This document shows, piece by piece, positions 14,101 through 22,305 of a stretch of DNA of 64,000 bases. The notes under the pieces are model-generated. The model saw nothing but the letters and a program-made list of their open reading frames with translations. It made no database searches and was not told the origin of the DNA. Position 1 is the stretch's first letter, and each line of letters starts with the position of its first letter. The translations under genes and the position numbers were made by a program. The DNA comes from Branchinecta lynchi (taxonomy: Eukaryota; Arthropoda; Branchiopoda; Anostraca; Branchinectidae), in the NCBI GenBank assembly GCA_023053575.1, contig JAKZAP010000022.1, positions 13,682,518 through 13,746,517 of the forward strand. The letters run 5' to 3'.

Positions 14101-17100
14101 CAATTTGACAAAAATCGATGAAAGTGAGATGACTTTTTCAGATACCACGATAACGGCAAAAACGCCTTTCGACCGTGGTTTCTGATACCACGGTCTAAAG
14201 TCGTTTTTGCGGTTATCGTGGTATCTGATACCACGGTCGAAAGGCGTTTTTGCAGTTATCGTGGTATCTGAAAAAGTCATCTCACTTTCATCGATTTTTG
14301 TCAAATTGGTGGGAAAGAAGTTTGGTACTTAGTGATGTTACTGGATATCAGTTTTTCTTTGGGGATGACGTCGAAAAGCGCAATTTTGGCAATTGTCGTT
14401 TTTGCAGAGCAACCGTGTATCAGATACCATGGTTACTGCAAAAACGACTAATTGCAGATCCAGTTACCGTGATAACAGATACCATGGTATCTGCAAAAAC
14501 GCAACTAGTGACTGTCGTCTGTGATTGGTCCAAAGTTACGTTTCAGAATGGCGGAGATGGATTTTTCCATCTCGTCTATTTTATGTCTTGAGCGTCTTTT
14601 CTTCCCAGTTTCGACCGTAAGATGGTCTTATTACCGGCGTTGTTACCAGGTGTGACTATAGTGGTGCCCGGGCATAAGTGCAGCGAAAAAGAACACAGAA
14701 ATATATATTTAATTCCAACTAGTTTTCTTCTGGTCAAATCGCGAAATAACTAGTTTGATTAAGTCTGGATGTTTTGGTATTATTTTGAATATTTGTGTGA
14801 CGACAGAAATTGGGACTTTACCGTGACAAATAAATCGAAGTAGTTTTTGTTAGCATTTAGAAATCTCGGACTCCAGTGTCGGAGTCACATAAACTGAAAA
14901 CTGCGGGTTCAAATCCCCCTTGAGGGAGCGTTTTTATGATTTAGTTCACTGCTACTTTTAGTGAATAATAATAAGCTTTGGACCTTATTTATAAATCCGT
15001 CTCTTTCTTTGACTGACATTGCAAAATGGATACGTAAGCTGAATTTTTTAGAGGTATATTTCGGCCCTTCATTGTCCAGCTTGAACTGAAGAGAACTCTT
15101 ACCAAGAAGGGCCGAAATACAACTCTACTACTATTCAATACTATTATTCATTAATTGTCTTTTTTTTTTAGATTAATTAATACAAATGTTTTTTTTAGCT
15201 TTTTGGTGTTTCCTCTACTTTGTCGGCTTTTGCTACCTCGCCAACAAGTGGTCACGGTCTCCTTCTCCAGAAGGTGGCAGCGTGATCTCCAACAGTCTGC
15301 AAGCCGCAATTGCCTTTTCCTTCTTCTCAATCATCACCTGGGTAAGTATACTCTTTGTGCACTTTTTTGCTTCGGTTTTTAATACTGAATCGTAGTATAA
15401 ATATTCCTTCAGCCCAAGCTGACTGCGAATCATGTTTGATGGTGTAAACCGGATACGTCAGCTGAATTTTATTGGAGCTACATTTCGGGTATTTCCCACA
15501 AGTTCGTTTTTCCAACTTGAGCGGTTTTGAGCCTGAAGAGGACCCTTGCCAAGAAGGGCCGAAATATAGCTCCAGTATATTCAAACAATGTTTACAACGG
15601 ATATACGTCGGCTACGATTCTTCATCAGCGATATTTCGGCCCTTGTTGGCAAGGGTCCTTGTCAGGCTGTCAATCTTCTGGGTCAACGTCGGGGAAGGAA
15701 ACAAACCTATAATAATTCAGAAGATTGACAGCCTGACGAGGACCTTTACCAAGAAGGGCCGAAATATCGCTGATAAAGAATCGTAGCTGACGTATATCCG
15801 TTGTAAACATTGTTTGAATATATGTTTCAAAGTCAACTTGGGATCAAAGAGTATTATAGCTCCAATAAAATTCAGCTGACGTATCCGTTTTGCACCATCA
15901 AATATGAATCGTAGTATGTGTTTGTTATTTATGCTTGTTATTTATAATTTGGAAGAAACTGTATTTAGTTATGCTATGATAGTTTTTAAATATACCGATC
16001 TCTCTCTCTAAAATAAAAACTATCCGCTTTCGGATAACTCAATCTGCAGTTTTGCGTTCTAGCGTTTTAGTCCTCCGTCGCATTTTAACTCTCCGAACTC
16101 AGATTAAAAATCTCCGAATTCGGGAAGTACTATATAGGCGAAACTTTTTACAGTGTAAAGCTTTGATTTGATTTTTTTAATGTAGGCTAAATATCTTTTC
16201 CTAAAAGTCGCTTTTCCTTTCAAGACGGGCCGAGGAAAAGCATCGTAGCTGACGTACCCGTTTTATGCATTGTTTGGATGTATAACCCGTTAAATTCAAA
16301 CTGAACAAGAACGGAGTAAATGGAAGAAAAAGAAATAAAGAACAAAAGAGAGAAAAGACAATTAGCGATCAATGACAGAATGTATACAGCACTGCAACTG
16401 AAGAAAAACATTAAGAGCGAGTTAATCAGTGGTCAATTGGTCATCCATTGGGCACAAAGTACTAGTAACCACGGGTGTGCGGCCGTTCCAAGAACTTTGT
16501 GAACTAGCTTATCTTCAGCCTCGTTGCCTGCATGTTAGGTACCGGTTGCGTGTCCAAGGTGGCATTTTTAGTAAATATTTTAGGAAACGAAAATAAAGCG
16601 ACGGAACTCGAGACTGCTCGTTAGTCGTGAATAGTTTCCAAAATGGAGCCAGATATAAGATTGTTTGAATATATCTCTAATATAATTAATTAATTTAATA
16701 TAATAATTAACGAAGTGCCAATATCCGCCATTTTTTATATGCAGTTGCATTGTCGGGTGTGTTATTGACGTTTTGCGATTTTCATTTGTAGGAAAACATT
16801 GTACCTTAAAGGACACCTGAATGAAGAGTACCAAGTATCATGCCTATCTGTATGACTTCCGCTATCATTGCCTGCAGAAAACCCAATCCAAATACGAAAT
16901 AGTGTTTCCAAGCTATGATTTTTGCTCCATTTTGCATCTGTCCTTATTTCAGTACCGAACAATTTTAGAAATGAAAAAATGTCTCTTTGTGGCCATGTCT
17001 GTAAATGCATTCTCCATGGTGTGTTCAAGTATGGTTTCATTGTTCAGGTGTCCTTTAACTTGGTTATGGTACTAAGAGTTGGAATTACAAAATTTCGTTA

Positions 17101-20100
17101 TCCTAATTTATTTTTTTCTCTATTTTCATTTTCGTTGTGTTTCGATAGGTATAGATTGATATTCCTTGAGCCCAAGCTGACTTGGAAACATATATTCAAA
17201 TAATACATAAAAGTGATATGTCAGGCTGTTCGACAGCCTGACGAGGACGCTTGCCAAGAAGGGCCGAAGTATCGCTGCCAAAGCATCGTAGCTAATATAT
17301 CCGTTGTATGCATTATTTTAATATAGGTATAGATTGTATGAGAAGAATGATAGAAAAATAAATACTAGTGGCATGTTTGTTTCGATATGAGCTTGCAAAC
17401 AGTTAATCGGAAAAAATAATCCTTGAGCTCAAGCTGACTGGGAAACATGCATTCAAACAATTCATAAAACGGATGCGTCAGCTACGATGCTTTGACAGCG
17501 GTATTTCGACCCTTATTGGCAAGCGTCCTCGTCAGGCTGTCGAACGTCAGGGACGACGTTGAGGAAAAAACGAACCTGCAATCTTTTATACGTTGAATCA
17601 GAGACCCATAAATTTCCTGTAATGCCTCTATAGAAAATTTGTGGGTCCCTGGTTGAGTATAGTTAATCTGTGGCGAACATTTCGAACGGTCTTCCATTTT
17701 TCTTTCTGTGTTGCTATTTGGGCAGAGAATAGGCGAATCCGAATCCGGATTCGGATTCCAATCCAGGATTCGTCCTTCCGCCAGGATTCGAATCTTCTGC
17801 TTGTCAGACTGGATTTGGACTCGGATTGCAAACCCTCAGTCATACGAATCCGCTCAAATTCGTAGACTTCATCCTTCCAGTTTCCGTTTTCTAATTTTTT
17901 ACACAGTGTGCTTAGGCAATTCAACTTTTTGGTCTCCACCACAAACCATCCTCAGTAATGTATCCGTTATCTGATTCTTAGATATCAGTGCTTTTGTGAC
18001 CTCTGATTTTTAAGACAGAACCTATGTACATGATTTGATTTTTGTTAAGGTCGGATCCGATTCCGGATTCGAATCCTCGGCACGAAATGGTGGATTCGGA
18101 TTCGCAATCGGATTCGTACCTAGCCCTGGATTCGCGTTCGAATCCTTTCATGATCGGATTCGACCATCTCTGTATTTAGGACAGAAACGAATATTTCCTT
18201 GAATATTTCTGTTCTGTTGATGAGCCACAGTCGGGTCTGTAACAAGCAAAGGCAGAACATTGGGTTCGGGTTCAAAAGCCCGGATTTGAATATAGCATTT
18301 AATGTGCTTACTAGTTGCATTTTTGCGGTAACCAGGGGTTTGTTACTCTGAGTAGAGTAGAGTAGAGTAGATTGAATAGAGTAGATTTTTAATTCTAAAA
18401 AGTAACTTTCACAGCGTGAACGCCGAATTTGACTTCTACGTCCAAACATAACTAAACACTCGAATCAATTTGTCAGTTCAATAATAATTGCAACACAATT
18501 CGCAACACACTGACGGATCGTCGTTTTCTCAGTCACCCAGCAACATGTTAGTAACCCTGGTATCTGGTAACGAGTGACCCTGCTGAGAACGGTTACTGGA
18601 ATTCAGTAACCTAAGCTGCGTTCGTTGCACTCCGGGCTGTCTCTGGTGTTTAGTCACAAGTGTCCGGTTCTTCCCTTAAAACGCGTTTTTTTGGTTCACC
18701 TGTGAGTTGATGAAAACCGGCTAACTTCTCGCTGCAGCAGGGCTCACGAGCAGGTTCTGGTTAGTCCGCACCGGTGAGATAAAACCGGACACTGGTTAGT
18801 TCAAAAACGGGTTATAAGACTGGTGAGAGTCACCGGTGGATGCAAAAACGGCTTATAAGAAAAACCGGAGACCACCGGTGAGAACTCCCGTGACAAAGAA
18901 CGCAGCTCTAGTAACTTAGCGGTAGCCGGGTGTCTGAAAAAACGACAAGAGTGCACTCAGTTACCGGGCAAGAGTAAAGCATTGTCCAAAGAGGTGTAAT
19001 AAGCTGAATAGCGCTATACCCGATATTTACGTCTTAATACACACGCCTGTTCAAATAGGAACCCGAGAGGTTCTTATGAATGCAGCGTTCGGTGTTGCCA
19101 CGCTGATACAGTTTTTCGAGTTTCTAAAGATCAGGAAGTGTTCTTAGTACCACTTGAAATACACCAGTACAATTTGAGGCCCAATATGTTGGTAAAAAGC
19201 TATTAAATTTATTGATGGACAGCATTGGTGCTCGAACTAGCAGTAAGCAGTCGTAACAGAACAAAACGTGTTCTTTTGAAGAAAAGTTGTTTCTTTGGCT
19301 TCCAACAAAGTAGGACGGGCAACCCGTGGCAACACTGACGGCGCTGCTCCTTTCCTCGGCCCGGTGGCGGAACCAACCTAGCAATTTGATTGGCTCTGCA
19401 TAAGGGAGAATAGAGCCAACTTCCATTGTCCTTATTTGCCTTATTACAACGCGCACCGAGGAAAAGAAGAATTTGTAATAAGCCTTTGACAATGCTTAAC
19501 TCAAGGTTACCGCAAAAACGCAACTACTGACAAAACTTCTGAGATTGGGAGGCGGCGAGCTGCGACTAGTAGGATACTTACTTGTACTTGTGACAGGACG
19601 CAAGCTGTGCAGCTCTCCCTGGCGACAGCAGCTGACGGACCAAGGTGTGCCATGAATCTCGGTCTTCTGAGAATGGCGTCGAGATTTGAAGCCAGTAGGG
19701 ATCCCATCTCCTCCCATGCCGGCGGAAGCATCCGATGGGCTCGAGGTCTTCCTAGAGGGTGCTCAGCCACGTTTTACGCTGACCTCCCCGGAGTTTCTTC
19801 CAGCCGGGCATCGGGGTGGCGAGCAGAGCTTTCTTCGCCAGGGTAGAGTCTTCTCTTCTGCTCACGTGGCCAAACCAGGACAATCGGCGTTTCTTCGCTA
19901 AGGAGGCTGCATGGGACTAGTAGGATGGGCAAATAACAGTAATATCTTTTTTTCAGGGTGGTTGTGCATTTTTCGCCTACCAGCGTTTCAAGCTCGGGGC
20001 TGGTGACTCCTTTGGTGGGGTTGAAGACCTGGGCGCCACCCCAGGATCCGCCCCTTGGACCCAATCTCCAACTCAAGGAGTTCCAACTTCCTATAACGCC

Positions 20101-20229
20101 GGTGGATTTCCCCCTGGGGCCCAGTTCCCTGGTGGTCAAGTCGGAGCTTACAATACAGACTCATACCAGCAAGCCCCGTTCACGAATAACGGTGGTGGTG
20201 GTATGAACTACCAGCAGGCCACCTATTGA
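2064..20229 (+). CDS. Syngr: Synaptogyrin, four coding exons, 250 aa (gene span)
   Basis: Joined exons 2064-2162, 11110-11347, 15199-15341 and 19957-20229 encode 250 residues. Synaptogyrins are MARVEL-domain four-transmembrane proteins of synaptic and other small vesicles that act in vesicle biogenesis and regulated exocytosis. The N terminus MDGGAFGAAKAG and the blocks FAIIVFGSI, AFWCFLYFVGFCYLAN and AAIAFSFFSIITW match the family pattern. Predicted membrane spans are about residues 27-44, 71-92, 104-127 and 148-171, with both ends cytosolic as is known for the family. The tail (about 172-250) is rich in G, P, Q and Y and ends NYQQATY, like the Gln/Tyr-rich tails of relatives. Introns are 8947, 3851 and 4615 bp with GT-AG ends and correct phases (0, 1, 0). 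Length is close to the usual 200-250 residues. The coding exons are less AT-rich than the flanks. The paralogue (1 to 4) cannot be assigned. Confidence 0.95.
2427..5472. mobile_element. Unclassified 3-kb element with 29-bp hairpin-forming TIRs
   Basis: A 29-base sequence at 2427-2455 is matched perfectly in inverse at 5444-5472. Each copy contains a self-complementary hairpin (AAAGTGTTGC, GAGA loop, GCAACACTTT at the left). Inside are duplications: blocks near 2587 and 3397, and near 3107, 3919 and 4441, are direct copies about 811 and 522 bp apart. The right end is preceded by about 28 A residues (5411-5438). No intact transposase frame is present. Confidence 0.65.
5974..7060 (+). repeat. 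Diverged copy of the G/C-tract tandem-repeat element
   Basis: It starts with AAGCTCATATG followed by a short TTGCAAGG, as in the copy at 58263. It contains three blocks around ACCCTTGAA(A/G) with AAAAGTATTTT and matches the blocks at 27120 and 58790. A TTAA element (6283-6660) has inserted within it. The sequence at 7018-7040 matches the GCCTGCCAAG-TTC block of the other copies. Confidence 0.55.
6283..6660. mobile_element. TTAA-bounded MITE, TTAAAGGACC ends
   Basis: It begins TTAAAGGACC at 6283 and ends GGTCCTTTAA at 6660, so the target duplication is TTAA, typical of piggyBac-like elements. Related copies lie at 31679-32044, 35064-35425 and, in reverse, 60754-61328. They share the inner block CCTATAATACTAACGCAACC and a block resembling TTTCCCTGTTTTCGCT. 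Confidence 0.8.
7120..7873. mobile_element. Inverted-repeat element made of GATATCGATA-rich tandem units
   Basis: The ends TAGTGTTGGGC (7120) and GCCCAACACTA (7873) are inverse copies. Inside, three units of about 205-215 bases each start near ATATCGGACCAAATATCGA (7147, 7350, 7566) and carry a TTCATTTCTTATTTATTCG block. The end sequence resembles common hAT-like tips, but I find no matching flanking duplication. Confidence 0.65.
8620..9125. repeat. Imperfect tandem repeat, about 135-bp unit
   Basis: Units starting ATGCTGAATCCG (near 8620), ATGGTGAATCCG (8756) and ATGCTGAATTCG (8890) each contain a GGAATCCGGCCAAAACCGG-like block and a T-rich stretch. At least three diverged units are visible. 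The rest of 7880-9940 is AT-rich and contains nothing else I can name, except a GTGCCG-rich repeat fragment at 8040-8140 that also occurs near 41040 and 44360. Confidence 0.6.
9996..10777. mobile_element. hAT-type element with transposase remnant and perfect 8-bp TSD
   Basis: The terminal repeats CAGTGGTTCCCAACC (9996) and GGTTGGGAACCACTG (10777) are inverse copies, and CAATAGAT flanks both sides (9988-9995, 10778-10785). The interior encodes a degenerate fragment including KKFAMQLDES, which resembles the catalytic region of ZBED/hAT transposases. It cannot make a full protein. A second, smaller hAT-type element (10147-10349) is nested inside. The host sequence is itself a CACTGTCAG-type repeat. 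Confidence 0.9.
10147..10349 (+). mobile_element. Nested CAGAGGCGT hAT-type MITE
   Basis: It starts CAGAGGCATCACCAGCCAAAA and ends GACGCCTCTG, with an internal poly-G run and TTTTTACCGACTG motifs shared with 41727, 48981, 53205 and 57227. Its flanks match at 5 of 8 positions. The same nested insertion is seen in the paralogous hAT element at 49759-50726. Confidence 0.75.
11110..11347 (+). CDS. Syngr: Synaptogyrin exon 2
   Basis: The acceptor is a long T tract ending ttttgcag at 11109. The exon is 238 nt, entered in phase 0 and left in phase 1. It encodes the rest of membrane span 1, the first luminal loop with two cysteines (VCHYDGDSNAC), span 2 (IGVFAFLAACGFLAGEWFF) and the start of span 3. 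The donor is gttggt after CAG, which is a weak 5' splice site. A dispersed repeat begins only about 15 bases into the intron (11363), so this donor may have been compromised by nearby insertion. Reading frame and homology across the junction are unambiguous. Confidence 0.95.
11363..11626 (+). repeat. GAGCGTGTTCCA family repeat, right end missing
   Basis: It shares its first about 260 bases with 35904-36175, including TTACTACGCATGACGTCACG and the block ending in AAATAGTAACTAAT. Both copies stop at that point and continue into LINE-derived sequence. It lies 15 bases into intron 2 of the synaptogyrin gene. Confidence 0.7.
11627..12835 (-). mobile_element. Degenerate LINE reverse transcriptase fragment
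   Basis: On the minus strand 12576-12803 encodes LKGVRQGGLTSPALSNN, the conserved block before the catalytic motif of non-LTR reverse transcriptases, and then SLFTYVAGILNLS, where the expected Y-A-D-D box has decayed to Y-V-A-G. A shifted frame continues LKHEYQQIGLSFNVDKTVAI, also typical of these enzymes. The 3' end is a TGATTGATTG tail read from 11645 to 11627. Frameshifts, stops and the lost DD show an inactive pseudogene. It lies within synaptogyrin intron 2, antisense to the gene. Confidence 0.75.
13030..13480. repeat. Diverged hairpin family copy (type I)
   Basis: The left arm has TCCTTCAGCCCAAGCTGACT, the tail of the hairpin family, and GGTCCTTCTTAGGAAGGGTC. The right arm has the inverse blocks, ending with CTGACTTATCCGTTTG. 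A central 60-base inverse pair (AAAATCAGATATTTAAGGA) sits near 13170-13225 and 13305-13340. Confidence 0.65.
13579..14674. mobile_element. PIF/Harbinger-like element with TAA duplication
   Basis: It starts TGCCCGAGCC and ends GTGCCCGGGCA, flanked by TAA at 13576-13578 and 14675-14677. The flanking sequence (TTTATGACG, then TTCCCGATGGCA, TAA, GTGCAGCGAAAAA) matches an uninterrupted copy at 23637-23672. A related element lies at 50307-50640. A fold-back element has inserted at 13738. Confidence 0.75.
13738..14506. mobile_element. AGTTGCGTTTTTG fold-back element, AGT duplication
   Basis: It starts AGTTGCGTTTTTGCAGATAC and ends with the inverse, flanked by AGT (13735-13737 and 14507-14509). The paralogue at 50307 lacks it and shows the empty site. 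Inside, 14083-14179 and 14230-14326 are 97-base inverse copies with one visible mismatch and a 50-base spacer that itself repeats the GATACCACGGT motif. Confidence 0.85.
15199..15341 (+). CDS. Syngr: Synaptogyrin exon 3
   Basis: The acceptor ttttttag ends at 15198 and the donor gtaagt starts at 15342. The exon is 143 nt and completes the split alanine codon, giving AFWCFLYFVGFCYLANKW (span 3), a polar luminal stretch SRSPSPEGG, and AAIAFSFFSIITW, the first half of span 4. It ends exactly after the TGG codon in phase 0. From memory, mammalian SYNGR1 changes its C terminus by splicing at this same point. A hairpin repeat starts only 58 bases downstream. Confidence 0.95.
15399..15905 (-). mobile_element. 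Type I hairpin element in intron 3, 12-bp flanking repeat
   Basis: It begins with the tail AATATTCCTTCAGCCCAAGC and ends GCACCATCAAATAT. GAATCGTAGTAT flanks it at 15387-15398 and 15906-15917. The arms share GAGCTACATTTCGG and GAATTTTATTGG with inverse copies. It hosts a second hairpin element at 15575-15854. Confidence 0.75.
15575..15854 (+). mobile_element. Type II hairpin element nested in 15399-15905
   Basis: The arms carry TCAGCGATATTTCGGCCCTT and its inverse. The tail GTTTCAAAGTCAACTTGGG is at the right end. TATAGCTCCA flanks it at 15565-15574 and 15855-15864, which is host-element sequence duplicated on insertion. Confidence 0.8.
16014..16158. repeat. CACTGT-tipped palindromic MITE, decayed left end
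   Basis: It ends CTTTTTACAGTGTA and contains CTCCGAATTC and CTCCGAACTC blocks, like 57860-58045. The left tip is not recognisable. Confidence 0.5.
16806..17058. mobile_element. TTAA-bounded MITE, TTAAAGGACACCTGAA ends
   Basis: The perfect 16-base terminal inverse pair TTAAAGGACACCTGAA and TTCAGGTGTCCTTTAA bounds 253 bases. The TTAA at each end fits piggyBac-like insertion. The interior is otherwise unlike the TTAAAGGACC family. Confidence 0.8.
17159..17325 (-). mobile_element. Short hairpin element with 11-bp TSD
   Basis: It begins with the tail ATATTCCTTGAGCCCAAGC and ends GCATTATTTTAATATA. GGTATAGATTG flanks it at 17148-17158 and 17326-17336. One arm is largely deleted, leaving GTCAGGCTGTTCGACAGCC at the centre. 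Another truncated copy follows at about 17410-17560. Confidence 0.8.
17720..18175. repeat. GGATTCGAATCC-rich dispersed repeat
   Basis: Short palindromic blocks such as GAATCCGGATTCGGATTC recur through 17725-17860 and 18050-18170. The same sequence type recurs at 29040-29420, including TGGATTCGGACTCGGATTCC. No coding capacity is apparent. Confidence 0.6.
18313..19525. mobile_element. AGTTGC-tipped fold-back element, 1.2 kb, ACT duplication
   Basis: The left tip AGTTGCATTTTTGCGGTAAC is matched in inverse by GGTTACCGCAAAAACGCAACT, ending at 19525, with ACT on both sides (18310-18312, 19526-19528). The interior holds an AGAGT microsatellite (18352-18380) and several ACCGGTGA-type palindromes. 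It has no transposase. Confidence 0.75.
19576..19914 (-). mobile_element. LINE 3'-end fragment with 12-bp TSD beside exon 4
   Basis: The minus-strand translation gives LSWFGHVSRREDSTLAKKAL, GWKKLRGGQRKTWLSTL and a DRDSWHTLVRQLL block. This is the conserved C-terminal end of many LINE reverse transcriptase proteins. The fragment ends in an ACAAGT-like tail. It is flanked by the perfect 12-bp direct repeat GACTAGTAGGAT at 19564-19575 and 19915-19926, which marks a retrotransposition event into intron 3, antisense to synaptogyrin. Confidence 0.85.
19957..20229 (+). CDS. Syngr: Synaptogyrin exon 4 (terminal coding exon)
   Basis: The acceptor tatctttttttcag ends at 19956. The exon has 90 codons plus TGA at 20227-20229. 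It begins GGCAFFAYQRFKLGAGDSF, which completes span 4 and matches the family's AYQR(F/Y)K(L/M)G motif. The cytosolic tail that follows is rich in Gly, Pro, Gln and Tyr, including NNGGGGMNYQQATY at the end. A retrotransposon fragment in the opposite orientation ends only about 30 bases upstream of the acceptor, yet the polypyrimidine tract is intact. No AATAAA is obvious before the repeat at 20780, so the 3' end of the transcript is not located. Confidence 0.95.
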   Translation, partial: GGCAFFAYQRFKLGAGDSFGGVEDLGATPGSAPWTQSPTQGVPTSYNAGGFPPGAQFPGGQVGAYNTDSYQQAPFTNNGGGGMNYQQATY

Positions 20230-20779
20230 GCTTCTTCGGCGATCTCAGTTCATAAATTGTTTATTTGATAGATGTCGTTGTTAGTTGATGTGAATTGGTG
20301 TGTGAAGAGTGACGAGAGAACCTGAGAGTGTTTGCACATACATGTGAAGTTAAAAGGCAGAGGCCACAGCATACTTTACAAAAGAAACCCCATTGAGTTT
20401 GATTTTATCTGTTACAGTGATAAGTTTCGTCAAGTGTGATTTTTGATCTCGTAGAGTAGAGTTTTTGGTCTGTGTTTAATAGCCACGCACGAAACTAGAG
20501 TCTGAGTAGACCTTAAAGTACACACGGTAGGGGACTATGAGATGCCAAAGTATTTGGGTCGTTTTCTAACCTCCTGCTGTACGGTAAGCTACCATTAGCT
20601 TACCGTTACCATAAGATACCATAGTCGTTCCGACTTCAGTTGTGAGATATGTTATTTTTGTTTTGTGTTTAAAGCTAGCTACCCGCAAAGCTAGGATCTT
20701 GAAGTTCGTAATGTATGGGAGTGCGAGAGAGATACAAAAATGGGTTGTTGTCTAACCTCCCGCCAGCGGTACATACAGT

Positions 20780-21074
20780 AGTTGCGTTTTTGATCGAAGT
20801 TTGGAGTTACCTTCAACTCAAAGGTTTCTATTTAAGTACCGTTTTTGGTTGAATTTCTCATTTTCCTTGTCCTTCAAACAGTGACCGTCGAACTTCGTGA
20901 TAAAGCAAGTTTGAAGTTTGCTTGAATCGTCGAAGAAACGTCGACTGGGCAAGGATCGCCGGAGTTTGTAAAAACCCTAATTAACCGAATGCTTAAGTTC
21001 GAAGGCGTTCGAAAACGGAAATTAAGCAAACGGCTAAGCCAACGGCGAACAAAACTTCGATCAAAAACGCAACT
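20780..21074. mobile_element. AGTTGCGTTTTTG fold-back element, AGT duplication
   Basis: AGTTGCGTTTTTGATCGAAG at the left is matched in inverse at 21074. AGT is present on both sides (20777-20779, 21075-21077). Its inner arms (CGTTCGAAAACG-type palindromes) are unrelated to those of the copy at 13738. It lies just past the synaptogyrin stop codon, so it may be in the 3' UTR. Confidence 0.8.
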
Positions 21075-21539
21075 AGTTTGACATATAGAGTGGAAAGACA
21101 CGGAGAAAGTATGAACAACGGTGGTAGTTCGTGTAGGAAGGGCGGACACACCCTGGCTAGGCGTTGTCCTTAGCAACGATTAAGCACAGTTAAATGATGA
21201 CTTTGATCGCCTCATTTTGAGGTTTGATAGTATCCTGCCACTAATCGATGACACTTCGAGACCGAACGCGACCTTAGCTTTGTGGTTTTGCAAGTTTGAA
21301 AAGTTCGCGACCCAGCATAGCCATTCCATAGCACGGAATATATCCGTGACATGCTAGCGATGACGTACGCGAAAGGCGTTGTGTATGATGGACCGTCAAA
21401 GGCGGATATTTTGGTCGTGGCTGTGTCCTTTTAAGCCAGTTCTCACAGTCTAAATGAGTTGCCCTTCTGCTCTCAGTTCTCGCCGAGATTTTCGAACAAG
21501 TTTTCCTATTTTTTGTTTTTGACTATTTAGATTCTTGTA

Positions 21540-21740
21540 AATTTTCCGTCAGCACAATCTGACTGCGAATCGTGTTTTATAGTACAAAACAGATACGTCA
21601 GCTGAATTTTATTAGAGCTATATTTCGGCCCTTCTTGGCTAGGGTCTTCTTCAGGCTCAACTTGTGAAATTTTTGTAAAATAAATATAGCTCTAATAAAA
21701 GTCAGCTGACGTATCAATTTTGCACTTCAGATATGAGTTA
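21540..21740. repeat. Diverged type I hairpin copy
   Basis: GAATTTTATTAGAGCTATAT followed by TTCGGCCCTTCTTGGC faces the inverse ATATAGCTCTAATAAAAGTC. The tail is decayed. It lies directly upstream of the candidate exon at 21780. Confidence 0.65.
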
Positions 21741-21779
21741 AAATCTTCTTTTCTCCTTTTCTTTCGTTTTTGTTCGCAG

Positions 21780-21860
21780 TTCTACAGAATTGAAAAGTTG
21801 GTTGGACAGCCACATCCCGCTCTCAATAGTCCTTCCTTGATCAAAAACGTTAAATTGTAA
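21780..21860 (+). CDS. Candidate alternative last exon (26 codons plus stop)
   Basis: A very strong acceptor (C/T-rich run, then gttcgcag ending at 21779) precedes a segment that is open only in phase 0: FYRIEKLVGQPHPALNSPSL plus IKNVKL and TAA at 21858-21860. Synaptogyrin exon 3 ends in phase 0, so splicing 15341 to 21780 would keep frame and replace the second half of span 4 and the tail by 26 residues. The bases at 21857-21862 (gtaaga) would also serve as a donor, so it may instead be an internal 77-nt exon leaving phase 2. I do not recognise the peptide. It may belong to another gene or be a cryptic site. Confidence 0.35.
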   Translation, partial: FYRIEKLVGQPHPALNSPSLIKNVKL

Positions 21861-21864
21861 GAGA

Positions 21865-22305
21865 TTGGGAAACGATAACCACGAAAAACGGAACTATCAC
21901 ATTTTTTGTCACCTAACAAGGCCTTGGTTAATTTTCCCGTTTTGCTGCAAGTGCTTACTCCTCACTGCTTACCCGTTTTGGACCAAGCTCTTTGTCCTTT
22001 CTGCCCAGGATTGCGGAGAAAGGAGATTGGAAACTCCGAGCTGTGTTGAGCAATGTGCTCAGGAGCAAAATTCCGGTAGATTTCCTGAGCAAAATACCGG
22101 CAGATTCCCTGAGCAAAATTCCGGTCGATTCCCTGAGTTAAATTCCGGTAGATTCCAAAATTCTAGTAGATTCCTTGGGGCAAAGTCCAGTAGATCCCCT
22201 GATCCACCCTCAGGTAAATTCCCTGTGACAAGTTCCGGTAGATTCCGTGAGCAAGATTTCGGTAGATGCCCTCAGCAAATTTCCGGTAGGTTCCCTGAGC
22301 AGTAA
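21865..22305 (+). repeat. 146-codon frame over a 24-bp coding-phase minisatellite
   Basis: Between about 22060 and 22310 the unit ATTCCGGTAGATTCCCTGAG plus CAAA repeats about eleven times. Unit lengths are 24 bases, with one of 18, so a frame of GRFPEQNS-like octapeptides stays open to TAA at 22305. The upstream part of the frame has no recognisable domain. I treat it as a minisatellite. A Gly-Arg-Phe-Pro-Gln repeat protein cannot be ruled out. Confidence 0.5.

Noticed and set aside
14895..14935. GGGTTCAAATCCCCC, resembling a tRNA T-arm
   Set aside because: No matching acceptor, D or anticodon stems could be found around it, so a tRNA gene is not supported. A SINE remnant is possible.
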